From [Phialemoniopsis] sp. UDSM-2020 (taxonomy: Eukaryota > Ascomycota > Sordariomycetes > Thyridiales > Thyridiaceae), in the NCBI GenBank assembly GCA_018873225.1, contig JAEILZ010000009.1, positions 67,001 to 131,000 of the forward strand: a stretch of 64,000 nt of DNA, read 5' to 3'. Below are positions 1 through 12,066 of this stretch, one piece after another (position 1 is the first letter of the stretch; every line of letters begins with the position of its first letter). The notes beneath the pieces are model-generated. The model was not told the DNA's origin and ran no database searches. It saw only the letters and a program-made list of their open reading frames with translations. A program made the translations under genes and the position numbers.

Positions 1-413
1 GTGCCTTCGAGAGCTCTCAATGCCGCAGCATCAACGAACTTGCCAGTTCTCGCATCAGCCTCGGCGGCGGATCTCAGCTGATGGGCGATATGTTGCTGCT
101 TGCGGAACTTTGACATGTCCGTAACAAGCTTGATGCCTGCTTTTGCATTCTGCGCCTTTTGTCGGCCCCGAGAAAAGAGCCTCTTCGGTTTCTGCACCGA
201 GTTCCGAGCTGTCGTGTGCTTGTATTCTGAGTATCGTGGGGGTGGACCTTTCGAGCGGGATGAGTGCTGGGCATCGGCATGAACAAGTGGCTCGTCCTTC
301 TCGCTCCCGATTGGGCTTGTCTGATCCTCTTCATCCCAGTCTTCCCAGTCCTCCGGACCCTCTGAGGGTGACGGGATGGCATTGTTGCCAGAATATGGTT
401 TGGTGAATTTCAT
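1..413 (-). CDS. Hypothetical protein, N-terminal part only (runs off left edge)
   Basis: An open frame on the minus strand starts at an ATG (411-413) and is still open at base 1, giving about 137 residues. It begins MKFTKPYSGNN, then has an acidic tryptophan-rich patch (EDWEDWDEED, about residues 22-31), a Ser/Pro-rich linker, a basic stretch (KPKRLFSRGRQKAQ, about residues 76-89) and a charged helical-looking part ending in FVDAAALRALEG. No signal peptide, membrane segment or catalytic motif is visible in this part. Third codon positions are C/G-rich like the other genes here, and no in-frame stop interrupts the run, which supports a real gene. I do not recognise the family. The rest of the protein lies outside the window, so its function cannot be judged. 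Confidence 0.6.
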   Translation of the reverse strand, partial: MKFTKPYSGNNAIPSPSEGPEDWEDWDEEDQTSPIGSEKDEPLVHADAQHSSRSKGPPPRYSEYKHTTARNSVQKPKRLFSRGRQKAQNAKAGIKLVTDMSKFRKQQHIAHQLRSAAEADARTGKFVDAAALRALEG

Positions 414-2273
414 TGTGCGTAGGGATCGGGATCCTCAATATTATTGGGCTGTCGAGGTTGGGCGATGTGATTATCGTAACGAAATAGATAGGATCAACTT
501 CGCCTCAAGAAGAACGAAAAATTGATTAGAAAGATGGAGATGCTGCAAAAAGAGACATCGAAGAAAGGAAGATGAGGCCTCTGGTGTTTCCCCACAGCCA
601 CAGATGCAGTTTCAGAGAGGAAGGTCAAATGATGTTGACCGAGTAGGTGTCAATGAAAGACAATAAAGAGACAGAGAGTAAAAGAGAGACGCGAAGACAA
701 AGAGAATGTGAAACAGTCACCAGCGAGGCAACTGGCGCTTGGACAATAGCGAGTGGTCGTGACGCACAATACGAAGACAAAGGAAGAGAGATCACCGCAA
801 GGAGTGGTGACTGGACAGCGATATACGGCAGGCAGCTTGCCTGACTCAACAAGGACCTACATCCTACTTTGCCCAAGCCGTCAACGGACGCAGCTCGACG
901 GGCGCGAGCACTCAATTTCCAAACCGGCCGGTCAGTCACGAACAAGGCCACACGACACGCACGATGCGCTTCACAATCTGCTCATCGGGGCGGTTGACCC
1001 ACGCCACTACATGTCGAATTTCGGCAGGCCGGCGGACAAGACCTTTCTCTGCGAATCACAACACCGGATTCTCCTGGCGATCGATGGTTTGCTGTCAAGG
1101 GCGGCCACTCACAGCCAACGAGGATGTTGTCTTTGACGCCGACCAGGTCGGACAATGTCTGGAATAGCCGCCCTGAAAGGGCAATGGCGGCCGTTGATTG
1201 GCCGGCCTCATCCGCCTAGTCAACAAGCCCGACTTATTGGCTGGTTGTCGCGGGCCCTTGCAGATGCAACCGCCTGCAAGGATCATGATTTGCTCATGTC
1301 TTTTCTCCGTAGTTTCACGGGCTCCTCCAGGTTGAAGTCTAGGTGGCGCACTTAGGCCGACATGAGCCGTAGATGCCGTGCCCAGTCGGTAGGTCGGTAC
1401 AACAGACCGCCACAGAACTCCTCCTGCTGGCTCCCAAAGCAGAGCCACTATTCCGGACAAGTCGATGGAACTCAAGGTCGCTGAAGACCGTTTTGGCCAG
1501 GAAAGTATGGTATTTGCTAAGCTATCCAACAGGTATAAAGTCCCCAGGACCACTCGTATGCAGAATCAGAGGTGCACTAAGTGCTTGTTGGGTCGTCACG
1601 CGCAGGTCTTGAGTCTGCTCAGCAACACGGACCAATGTTTCTCATCATGATATGCATACTGAGGGCCGAAAGGGTGAAATACATAAGAAATCGAGGTAGA
1701 GACAAATCTCTATCTGCCTGGCACATGTTGCAAGAACAAGTCGCTGGCAACCTACCTACCTAGGGTGCTTCAAAAGGCAAACCTCACACGAATGAGCTCC
1801 GAGCAAAGCCCACGATACCCATATTGAACAGCTAAAGTGGCATGGAACAGGAGATGCCACCCGTGATATGCTGTGCTGAGCCAGTTGCTGCTGAAACAGT
1901 TACCCTTGAAATGCCGTGAATGACATGCTGCTGTGGTGATGGTAAAAGGGAAGAGGGAGGAAAGCTCCTCGATAGGAAAAAAAATCCAACTGACAGCGCT
2001 TTTGATGCCTGCAGCACAGGCCACTGTGCAGCTGGAGCGCACTGAAAACGGGTCTGGGTGGTGGGCTGGAGTGGATAAGCTTCGGGGCTAAGATAAGAAA
2101 AGTTAGGGTGGAGCTCCGGAATAGCTGCAGAAGATGCTCGAATGCGCTTGACATCACGATACACCTCCCCTGCCCTCCGCCTCCCCCTCGGCGGTGCATA
2201 ATACAGACACACCCGTCGCCCAGTTTCTTCGAAACTCGGCTCGCCCTTACACACGACTCGAAAGAATGCCAAC
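414..2273. other. Intergenic, divergent promoters of the left-edge gene and hsp78
   Basis: This 1.86 kb stretch holds only short, poorly biased open frames on both strands, with no recognisable protein. It is purine-rich around 640-730 and pyrimidine-rich on the plus strand around 2150-2220, as expected for a leader before hsp78. I found no tRNA or repeat. It must contain both divergent promoters. Confidence 0.6.
2167..2188 (+). promoter_or_regulatory. Two CCCCT stress-response-like elements upstream of hsp78
   Basis: CCCCT occurs at 2167-2171 and 2184-2188, about 90-105 bases before the hsp78 start. CCCCT/AGGGG is the core of the stress response element bound by Msn2/Msn4-type zinc fingers in yeast. 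The five-base word is common in pyrimidine-rich leaders, so this is weak evidence. I did not find a clean three-unit heat shock element nearby. Confidence 0.25.
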
Positions 2274-2346
2274 ATGTTGCTTCGACGACAATTGCTCGCA
2301 ACGACCCGTCGCGTCGCATCTGCGGATGCACCACGGAGCGCCCTGA
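2266..2346 (+). other. Upstream ORF overlapping the hsp78 start
   Basis: An ATG at 2266-2268, with A at position -3, opens a 26-codon frame that stops at TGA 2344-2346. It starts 8 bases before the hsp78 ATG and overlaps the first 73 bases of that gene in a different frame. If the transcript starts upstream of 2266, scanning ribosomes would meet this ATG first. The peptide itself looks like no known protein, so any effect would be on translation of hsp78. Confidence 0.45.
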
Positions 2347-4706
2347 GGAGCGCGAGAGCTTCCCAAAGCCTCCTCAGCTCTCCATACCTTGCCCCCGCCC
2401 TGACGATATACCCAACATCTCGACTACCTCTCAATGTGACCCGTCACTATGCAAATGGCAGGCCACATCCCCCCGGCGGAACCCACCGGATGAACATGGG
2501 CGGCGGCGAGGAGGAGAAACCGGCTCTCGAACAATTCGGGATCGACTTGACGGCCAAAGCAAAGGAAGGAAAGCTGGATCCTGTCATCGGCAGAGACGCA
2601 GAAATTCAGCGCACCATCCAGGTGCTTTCGCGAAGAACAAAGAACAACCCTGTGCTCATCGGCAACGCAGGCACGGGTAAAACGGCCATTCTGGAAGGCT
2701 TGGCTTTGAGGATTGTGCGCGGTGATGTGCCAGAGAGCATCAAGAATAAACGAGTCATCAGCCTCGATCTCGGTTCGCTCATCGCTGGAGCCAAGTTCAG
2801 AGGCGACTTTGAGGAACGGCTCAAGAAGGTGCTGACAGAGGTCGAACAAGCTCACGGCGAAGTCATTCTGTTCATTGACGAACTACATACCCTGTTGGGC
2901 CTTGGGAAGGCGGAAGGCTCGATTGATGCCTCAAATCTCCTCAAGCCTGCGCTTTCGAGAGGCGAGCTACAGTGTTGCGGTGCCACTACACTGAACGAAT
3001 ACCGCCTTATTGAGAAGGACGTCGCACTTGCAAGACGATTCCAACCAATCCTGGTCAACGAACCGACTGTGGAAGATACAATCAGTATCCTTCGGGGTAT
3101 CAAGGATAAATACGAGGTGCATCATGGTGTGAGGATAACAGATGGAGCTCTCGTTGCCGCTGCGACCTACTCGAATCGTTACATCACCGACCGATTCCTG
3201 CCCGACAAAGCTATCGACCTGATGGACGAGGCAGCAAGTTCGCTCCGGCTCCAGCAAGAATCGAAACCAGAAGACATCATGCGGCTAGACCAAAAGATTA
3301 TGACAATACAGATCGAGCTCGAGAGCTTGAGAAAGGAGAAGGACGTGGCGAGTAAAGAGAGGCGCGAGAAGCTGGAGAAGGACCTCAGAAACTACCAAAA
3401 AGAGGTCAGGCTTCTCAGCGAAAGGTGGGAAAAGGAGAGGGGAGAGATCGACTCTATCAAGAAAACGCAGGAGGAACTCGAAAAGGCGAGGATCGAGCTC
3501 GAGCAGGCGCAGCGGACTGGCAAGTTCGGCCGGGCTTCCGAGTTGCGGTTCGGCATCATCCCATCGCTAGAGAAGAAACTCCCCAAAGAGGGCGAGAAGA
3601 GCTCTTCCGATGACAACCTGATACACGACTCGGTGACGGCAGACGACATCGCCACCGTGGTATCGCGCATCACCGGCATTCCTGTCTCCAAGCTTACTTC
3701 GGGCCACATCGAGAAGCTGGTGCACATGGAGGATACCCTGCGGCAGTCGGTCCGCGGCCAGGACGAAGCCCTCAAGGCTGTGGCCGACGCTGTGCGGATG
3801 CAGCGCGCCGGCCTCTCGGGCGAGAACCGGCCCCTCGCGTCCTTCTTCTTCCTCGGCCCTACCGGTGTCGGCAAGACCGAGCTCTGCAAGAAGCTCGCCA
3901 GTTTCCTGTTCTCTACCGAGTCGGCCGTCGTCCGCTTCGACATGTCCGAGTTCCAAGAGAAGCACACCATCTCGCGCCTCATCGGCGCCCCTTCGGGGTA
4001 CGTGGGCTACGAGGACGCGGGACAGCTGACCGAGGCCGTGCGCCGCAAGCCGTACGCCGTGCTGCTCTTTGACGAATTCGAGAAGGCGCACCGCGACATC
4101 TCGGCCCTGCTCCTGCAGGTCCTCGACGAGGGCTACCTGACCGACGCGCAGGGCCACAAGGTCGACTTCAAGAACACCATCATCGTGCTGACGTCCAACC
4201 TCGGCGCCGACATCCTCGTCGGGGCCAACCACCTGCACCCGTACAAGGAGACGCCCGAGGGCGACATCGACCCGTCGGTCAAGAAGGCCGTCATGGACGT
4301 CGTGGCCTCGGCCTACCCGCCCGAGTTCCTCAACCGCATCGACTCGTTCATCGTCTTCAAGCGCCTCGCCCTCGGCGCCCTGCGCGACATTGTCGACATC
4401 CGCCTGCGCGAGCTGCAGGGCCGGCTCGACGACCGGCGCATCACCCTCGAGGTGCCCGGCGACGTGCGCGACTGGCTCGCCGAGCGCGGGTACGACCCCA
4501 AGTTTGGCGCGCGGCCGCTGAACCGCCTCATCACGACCGAGATCGGCAACGGGCTCGCCGACAGGATCATCCGCGGGCAGATCAAGATGGGCGACGTGGC
4601 GACCGTGTCGATCAAGGAGGACAGGTCTGGGCTCGAGATCACGGCATCGGCGGCGCCTGCTGCTGCTTCCGGCGAGGGAGAAGCAGCCGGGGCTTCTTCG
4701 TCTTGA
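2274..4706 (+). CDS. hsp78: Mitochondrial ClpB-type disaggregase Hsp78
   Basis: An 810-residue, intronless AAA+ protein that resolubilises aggregated matrix proteins together with mitochondrial Hsp70. The first 60 or so residues are Arg/Ser/Ala-rich with no acidic run, as in a matrix-targeting presequence. Like yeast Hsp78 it lacks the ClpB N-domain and goes straight into AAA1: Walker A GNAGTGKT near residue 130 and Walker [12 protein letters not shown] charged coiled-coil middle domain spans about residues 340-420. AAA2 has Walker A GPTGVGKT near 527, Walker [12 protein letters not shown], and a C-terminal domain with FGARPLNR. Length matches the fungal family. The ATG chosen gives the presequence; an out-of-frame ATG lies 8 bases upstream. 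Codons become markedly more C/G-rich after about base 3640. It converges with arf1. Confidence 0.96.
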   Translation: MLLRRQLLATTRRVASADAPRSALRSARASQSLLSSPYLAPALTIYPTSRLPLNVTRHYANGRPHPPGGTHRMNMGGGEEEKPALEQFGIDLTAKAKEGKLDPVIGRDAEIQRTIQVLSRRTKNNPVLIGNAGTGKTAILEGLALRIVRGDVPESIKNKRVISLDLGSLIAGAKFRGDFEERLKKVLTEVEQAHGEVILFIDELHTLLGLGKAEGSIDASNLLKPALSRGELQCCGATTLNEYRLIEKDVALARRFQPILVNEPTVEDTISILRGIKDKYEVHHGVRITDGALVAAATYSNRYITDRFLPDKAIDLMDEAASSLRLQQESKPEDIMRLDQKIMTIQIELESLRKEKDVASKERREKLEKDLRNYQKEVRLLSERWEKERGEIDSIKKTQEELEKARIELEQAQRTGKFGRASELRFGIIPSLEKKLPKEGEKSSSDDNLIHDSVTADDIATVVSRITGIPVSKLTSGHIEKLVHMEDTLRQSVRGQDEALKAVADAVRMQRAGLSGENRPLASFFFLGPTGVGKTELCKKLASFLFSTESAVVRFDMSEFQEKHTISRLIGAPSGYVGYEDAGQLTEAVRRKPYAVLLFDEFEKAHRDISALLLQVLDEGYLTDAQGHKVDFKNTIIVLTSNLGADILVGANHLHPYKETPEGDIDPSVKKAVMDVVASAYPPEFLNRIDSFIVFKRLALGALRDIVDIRLRELQGRLDDRRITLEVPGDVRDWLAERGYDPKFGARPLNRLITTEIGNGLADRIIRGQIKMGDVATVSIKEDRSGLEITASAAPAAASGEGEAAGASSS

Positions 4707-5919
4707 GAAGCGAAGCGGACGTGACTTTGTGGACATGAGCAATGAAAAGTATCCGGCGTTTAGGAAGTGATATGTTATCTGCCCACGGGTGGACAGAATC
4801 TAGAATGTATCAACACTTTGAGTATATATTTCTCCATACTATGTATGAGTTTGCATCAGCGCTCGCTTCGAGGAGTTCTTGGCTTTTGGTCAGACGGGAA
4901 AAATTGTATTTAGATATACCCTCCTCCCTCATTGTTTATTCTAGGTGGTGTACATTCTCTATGGAGACGACATGGGTAAAGACAACCATAATGATACATG
5001 CCTTATTTTGCGATCTTGCTTCTTTCTTTTCTTGCTGTAAGAGAAGAAAATGAGATAAGCATCTATAACTCGTAGCTCAGTGGAAACGGGACGAGTTTCT
5101 ATGGCGTAAACATGCCTTCCGGCCAGATATTGACTGCTGCCTTCTTCTGACTTCGTATTTCGTGTAGCCAAAGCCAAGGGGACAGTCCTCTCTACTCCCT
5201 AGATGATCTGTTCAAGCTGGATAAATGTAATTTTCTTTATCTGGTCTCTCCTGACAGCTGCCTAGTTGATTCAACCGGCCATATGTTCCTCACGGTATGT
5301 TTACAATTAGTGAAGGTCATGAGAGGGAATTTGATGGCTGCAACATCAACTTCAACAGACTTCATTTGATGACACTCGGCCATACATCACAGAGGAGGCA
5401 CACGGGGGATCAAAAACTCTAGACAGCACGCAGTAATAAAAATCAAGGATGCTCTATAAGGGAAAGAGAAAGAACAATTTGTCATAAGTCTGGGCCCGCC
5501 TCGTAATCTCTTGTCTCTTCCTACAGTTTCCACCGCTATAACAAAGGATATCAGATGGTTCCTCGGCGTAGGAAAGAGCGGGAAAAAAGGGACTTTCGAC
5601 AAAGCCGCACTCAAACCCCTATTTCAAATTGTACAAAGATCCCAACCCCAGTTGCGCCCCTTTTCTTTCCGCGGAAACACAAACACACGACGTTTCTTCT
5701 TTGACCACAGAGAGTGCAAAAGATGTTGCGAGCTGCGTCCATTAGGTAGAGCAGCAGCCCACAGTACGGGTGGGGGAGGAGTCGACCGGCCAGACGAGAT
5801 GCGAATATGGTTGGACTGATTTCGATTGCTCAGAGAACACTTTGCGAATTACAACCGAAGATGGGTGACGGAGAGAGAGATGATTTGCAGAAAGGTGACC
5901 CAACGCGAAACCAGACCAT
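4707..5919. other. Intergenic, convergent 3' ends of hsp78 and arf1
   Basis: This AT-richer 1.2 kb between two gene ends contains only short frames with no family resemblance. It probably holds both 3' untranslated regions and polyadenylation sites. No RNA gene or repeat was recognised. Confidence 0.6.
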
Positions 5920-8168
<2,249 letters not shown>

Positions 8169-8853
8169 ATGCAATTCTCTTCAATACCCAAGCTGCTGCT
8201 CGCAGCCGGCGTGCTGCTGGGCGCCGCCTCGGCCCACAACATCCAGCTCCCTGCCCACGGCCGCGAGTGCTTCCACGAGAACCTGCACCGCGAGGACAAG
8301 ATGACCGTCACCTTCCAGGTCGGCGACCGCGAGTTTGGCAGCGCCGGCAACCTCGACGTTGACTTCTGGGTATGCGTTTTCCTGCCCATTGGACTGCTAC
8401 GGAGGTGCAATTTGCTAACATTATATGTCCCTTGTCCAGATCACCAACCCCAATGGCCAGTACGAGACCTACCAAAAGTCCACCTCCAACGGCGACTACT
8501 CCTTCGAGGCCACCATGGACGGCAAGTACACCTACTGCTTCGGCAACGAGCACTGGGGCGCCACCTCCAAGGAGGTCTCGTTCAACGTCCACGGCATCGT
8601 CTACGTCTCCGAGTCGGACTCGCCCCAGGACCCCCTCGAGGCCGAGGTCCGCAAGCTGTCCGAGCTCGTCGCCCAGGTCAAGGACGAGCAGTCCTACATC
8701 ATCGTCCGCGAGCGCACCCACCGCAACACCGCCGAGAGCACAAATGGACGTGTCAAGTGGTGGAACCTGTTTGTCATTGGCATCGTCATCGGCGAGTCCG
8801 TCTTCCAGGTCTGGTGGCTGCGGAGGTTCTTTGAGGTCAAGAGGGTGGTTTGA
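8169..8853 (+). CDS. emp24: p24-family cargo receptor Emp24
   Basis: A 204-residue type I membrane protein of ER-derived COPII vesicles and COPI retrieval, a member of the p24-beta group. Exons are 8169-8369 and 8440-8853; the 70-nt intron begins GTATGC and ends CAG. Residues 1-22 form a signal peptide ending ASA, followed by HNIQLPAHGRECF, which opens the GOLD domain. Two GOLD cysteines are visible (one in GRECF, one in YTYCFGNEHWG). A coiled-coil stretch follows, with the strongly conserved IIVRERTHRNTAESTN. The membrane helix is about residues 173-193. The cytosolic tail RRFFEVKRVV has the FF pair used for COPII/COPI binding and a terminal VV. The tail and the HRNTAESTN block match Emp24 rather than Erv25 or Erp proteins. 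Confidence 0.94.
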
Positions 8854-9492
8854 GACCACCGCTCTTCTTTTCGTCAATGGTAAAAGCGCTTCATCTGCAG
8901 CATTCTGATCGAGCTATATCGATACTTTATAATATGGGACTGTCGTCGGCGTATCAGGGACACAATGGACGACTCGGAGGGAAACGAATGGCATTAAAGA
9001 GCAGGAGCCACGACTTGGATTGGAGCTTCAAAAGCTAGAGGGATATAGATGGTGTCTAACTGGCTAAGAATCAGCAGAGATGCAAATGCTACGAGTACAT
9101 GTGCATTGTTTCATTCTTGCAGTATCTCTAGACGTGTGACACAATTTACCTGGACCTTATACCAAGTCAAAGGCTACGCGATTGGCAAAGCCACGCAGTC
9201 TAAACTTTACTACATATATCATCTGTTAAATCAGCACAATGGGTTATGTATGTGGTTGTCACAGCTAAGGATGTGTTCCATTCCAGTCAATTAGCATGTA
9301 AATACAGTACAATCATGTGTATATCGTTTCTCCGTCAACCCTATAAACGCCCCTGAGCATTCCAGTCTTTCGTGTGGCTCCAATATAAACCGACGCAAGT
9401 GCCCTCGTCGCATAACTAAACCAGTCATGTTTCCATTGCAAACCAAACAATGCAAAAAAGATCAAAGACACAAATCATTACTGGCTCGGTGC
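8854..9492. other. Intergenic, convergent 3' ends of emp24 and the DUF3405 gene
   Basis: AT-richer sequence with scattered stops in all frames. It probably contains both 3' untranslated regions. Nothing else was recognised. Confidence 0.6.
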
Positions 9493-12066
9493 TCAAGCCG
9501 CGGCATCCAGAACCTCGCCAGTCTCAACGCCTTCCTCGACGTGGGACTCGACTGGCAGGATGACCTCCTTGACGGGGTGTAGCAGCATGGGAGGGAGACA
9601 CATCCGGCCCTCGCCGCCCCTCATCTCCGGAACACTCGTGTCGCTCTTGCTCAGATCAGCCGTCATCTCGAACTGCTCGCCGCCATCGTTGTTGACCTTG
9701 AGGCCCAACCACCTGCGGTACAGATTGTGCGCAAAGCCCGAGTTGTAGAACCACGATAGGCCCCGGAGATTGTGCTCTCGCTGGCCAAAGACGGACATGC
9801 GCGAGCCACCGGTGGCGCCGTTCTTGCCGGCGTTGAGGTTCTGCGCAAGATACTCGAGCGGCCACTCGCGGTCGACATAGACCGGATGAGGAACGAAGAC
9901 CGCCTTGTACCCATGATGCAGCGCGATAGTGGCCGGCCACATCTCGGGGAAGGCGTGGTGCTTCTTGAAAGCGGTCTCGCGGTGCATCTTGAGGAGCATC
10001 CTCTTCGACATCCGGGAGGCCGTGATGATCTGGGCTCTCCGCGGGGGCTTGCCATTTCCGGCTGACTCATTGTACCCGGTGATATCGTTGCTCAGAAGCC
10101 AAGTCGTTCCTTCGGGGTCAAACAGAGGGTTGAGGGTGATGAGGTCGGCCTCCTCGCCAACGCCCCATGTGTACTTGTCCTTCTCATAAGTGGTCGGCGG
10201 CTCGGGGTCATCCTCATGCTCGAACCAGTCGTTGGGATCAGCTGGACGCACCGGTCCCCAGACTGTCTGCTCGCCCTTTACCGCCTCGTTGGGGGCCTTT
10301 TCTTTGCCGGGAAGGCCTTTCCAGACGTTGTCCGCGCTGGCCGTGCCCATCTCTGTTTGGACACGAGCCATTTGTCTGAAGTCCTCCCAGCTGCCATGAA
10401 CCTCTGGCAGATAAAACCGAGCACTTCTCTCCCAGAGACCTTTGCGGGGCTGCTCCTGCGCCCAACGCTCCATTTTTGTCAGCAGGTCGAGGTAATGGCC
10501 GGTGTAACGCATGTCCATCTCCCACTGCCAGAAGTAGTCATACTCCGGGTGGTTATACGCAAAGAACTGCATGGCCATCTGCAGGCCCCGGTAGACTCCG
10601 TGCAGCGGCAAATCAGGTCCCCGGCTGAAAAGGTCGTGAATACCCTGGTACAAGGAGAGCATCTGCGTCTCGGTCCACAAGGTGACTAGACCTTGGAATT
10701 CTTGGGGAATCGTGTCCCGGATACGCTGTCGGTACGTCTCATCATCTGCCCATACTGGGTGCTTTGCATCGTTTCGGACTTGCACCAAGAGATGTACATC
10801 ATAGCGAGCACCCGAGGCGAGGGAGAGTTCGGAAATCAGGGAGCGCAGATTCGCGATGTCCTCTGCCGTCCAAGGGTATTCGTCCCAGCATCGAACAACA
10901 ACGGCCGTTCTGGGTAGTTCCTGGGTTTGCTTGGTAGGTTCCGACCTACGAGCCTTGATGCTTGAATTTTTTGGCTCTTCGACCTCGCTGTGGATGTAGA
11001 AACCACGAGATGGCTCGAAGCGAGAGGTGAGAGCCTTGTAGCGCTTAGCATTGGCCTGGAAGCACCGTTGCTGGGTTTCGGCCCAGTCGACTTTGCGATA
11101 GTCGACCTGACGAGTGTCTTGCCAGACAGCTTCGGCACCCTCTCGTTCGCTGTGCTCTCCGACCCCAAGGCCACCGCTCTCGACAGAGTAGCCAAAGCCG
11201 TAAGGACCAAATTTACCATAGCGCTCAAAGCAGATGTTCTCGGGCAAAGACAACAAGTCGTATGAGCCCATGACACTTGAGGGGAAACCTTCGGGGCGGC
11301 CTTCAAAATATCGGATAGAGGGGATCTTGACGGATCCTTGCGCGTCTAAGAAGCACTCGGTGATCTCGTCCTTGTCTTGCAGAAGGACAGAGTCCGGGTG
11401 GCTGCTGAACGCCTTGCTGGCAAAGATTGCCCCATCGTTGACCTTGTGGGTATCCACATTGACATCAGAAGTGATGACTTGTGGGTTGTCGGTGCTGTTG
11501 GTCATGTAGGGCTGCTCATCCTGATCTCGGGGGTACTGGGGAACGTTCTCTGGAAAAGGCAGGAGGCTCTTAACACCGCCATAATACCGTGTCAGGAACT
11601 CGAAAGACTCCCACGGTGCAGGTGGCGGTGGAGCCTTCGTCCTGTCTATTTCTCCGTTGGCTATCCTCCTGTTCTCGAGTTGACTAGCACGAACGAGGCT
11701 GAAGATGAAGATGATCATGGTTGTCATCATGCCGAGACAAAGGTAGCGGATGACCTTGTTGGGCAGGCGGTAGAAGTACGGGCGAGCTGGCCGCCTTGGG
11801 CGTGCTAAGAAAGCTTTCCTCTTGGGCAGCATTGCTGCAGAGGACGAGTGTGACGCTGATGTTTGCCTCGAGTGGTTGGTGCTTGGTGATGATGAGGAAG
11901 CGTAGTCTGAGTCGTCATCGTAGCTGTCATCGCTGATGTCGGATAGGTCATCATCGTTTGAGTAGTTGCCGGTCTCTGAGGTAGGCGACTGTAACTTTTC
12001 ATACACCGGTAGCTGTGATTCTTTTGCCTTGCGTGGGCGGAACATGTTCACGGGGAGGAGCCCCAT
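9493..12066 (-). CDS. DUF3405 family type II membrane protein
   Basis: An intronless 857-residue protein. The N-terminus is cytosolic-looking: a basic start, an acidic Asp/Ser-rich patch (about residues 38-56) and a Ser-rich stretch. A single hydrophobic helix (about residues 105-126, NKVIRYLCLGMMTTMIIFIF) follows a basic flank, which predicts type II topology with the large C-terminal part in the lumen. The lumenal part includes the block YDYFWQWEMDMRYTGHYLDLL, which I associate with the fungus-specific DUF3405 family, and TAVVVRCWDEYPW plus DVHLLVQV, which look like nucleotide-sugar glycosyltransferase strands. A Golgi glycosyltransferase-like role is therefore plausible but inferred; no activity is established for the family that I know of. 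A second ATG at codon 8 is an alternative start. It converges with emp24. Confidence 0.8.
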   Translation of the reverse strand: MGLLPVNMFRPRKAKESQLPVYEKLQSPTSETGNYSNDDDLSDISDDSYDDDSDYASSSSPSTNHSRQTSASHSSSAAMLPKRKAFLARPRRPARPYFYRLPNKVIRYLCLGMMTTMIIFIFSLVRASQLENRRIANGEIDRTKAPPPPAPWESFEFLTRYYGGVKSLLPFPENVPQYPRDQDEQPYMTNSTDNPQVITSDVNVDTHKVNDGAIFASKAFSSHPDSVLLQDKDEITECFLDAQGSVKIPSIRYFEGRPEGFPSSVMGSYDLLSLPENICFERYGKFGPYGFGYSVESGGLGVGEHSEREGAEAVWQDTRQVDYRKVDWAETQQRCFQANAKRYKALTSRFEPSRGFYIHSEVEEPKNSSIKARRSEPTKQTQELPRTAVVVRCWDEYPWTAEDIANLRSLISELSLASGARYDVHLLVQVRNDAKHPVWADDETYRQRIRDTIPQEFQGLVTLWTETQMLSLYQGIHDLFSRGPDLPLHGVYRGLQMAMQFFAYNHPEYDYFWQWEMDMRYTGHYLDLLTKMERWAQEQPRKGLWERSARFYLPEVHGSWEDFRQMARVQTEMGTASADNVWKGLPGKEKAPNEAVKGEQTVWGPVRPADPNDWFEHEDDPEPPTTYEKDKYTWGVGEEADLITLNPLFDPEGTTWLLSNDITGYNESAGNGKPPRRAQIITASRMSKRMLLKMHRETAFKKHHAFPEMWPATIALHHGYKAVFVPHPVYVDREWPLEYLAQNLNAGKNGATGGSRMSVFGQREHNLRGLSWFYNSGFAHNLYRRWLGLKVNNDGGEQFEMTADLSKSDTSVPEMRGGEGRMCLPPMLLHPVKEVILPVESHVEEGVETGEVLDAAA

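Noticed and set aside
2020..2273. Heat shock element upstream of hsp78
   Set aside because: GAA and TTC triplets are present (for example near 2225) but not with the alternating five-base spacing of a true element.
3567..4742. 391-codon open frame antisense to hsp78
   Set aside because: It mirrors the C/G-ending codons of the second half of hsp78; the protein is low-complexity Val/Gly/Asp/Arg-rich with no family resemblance.
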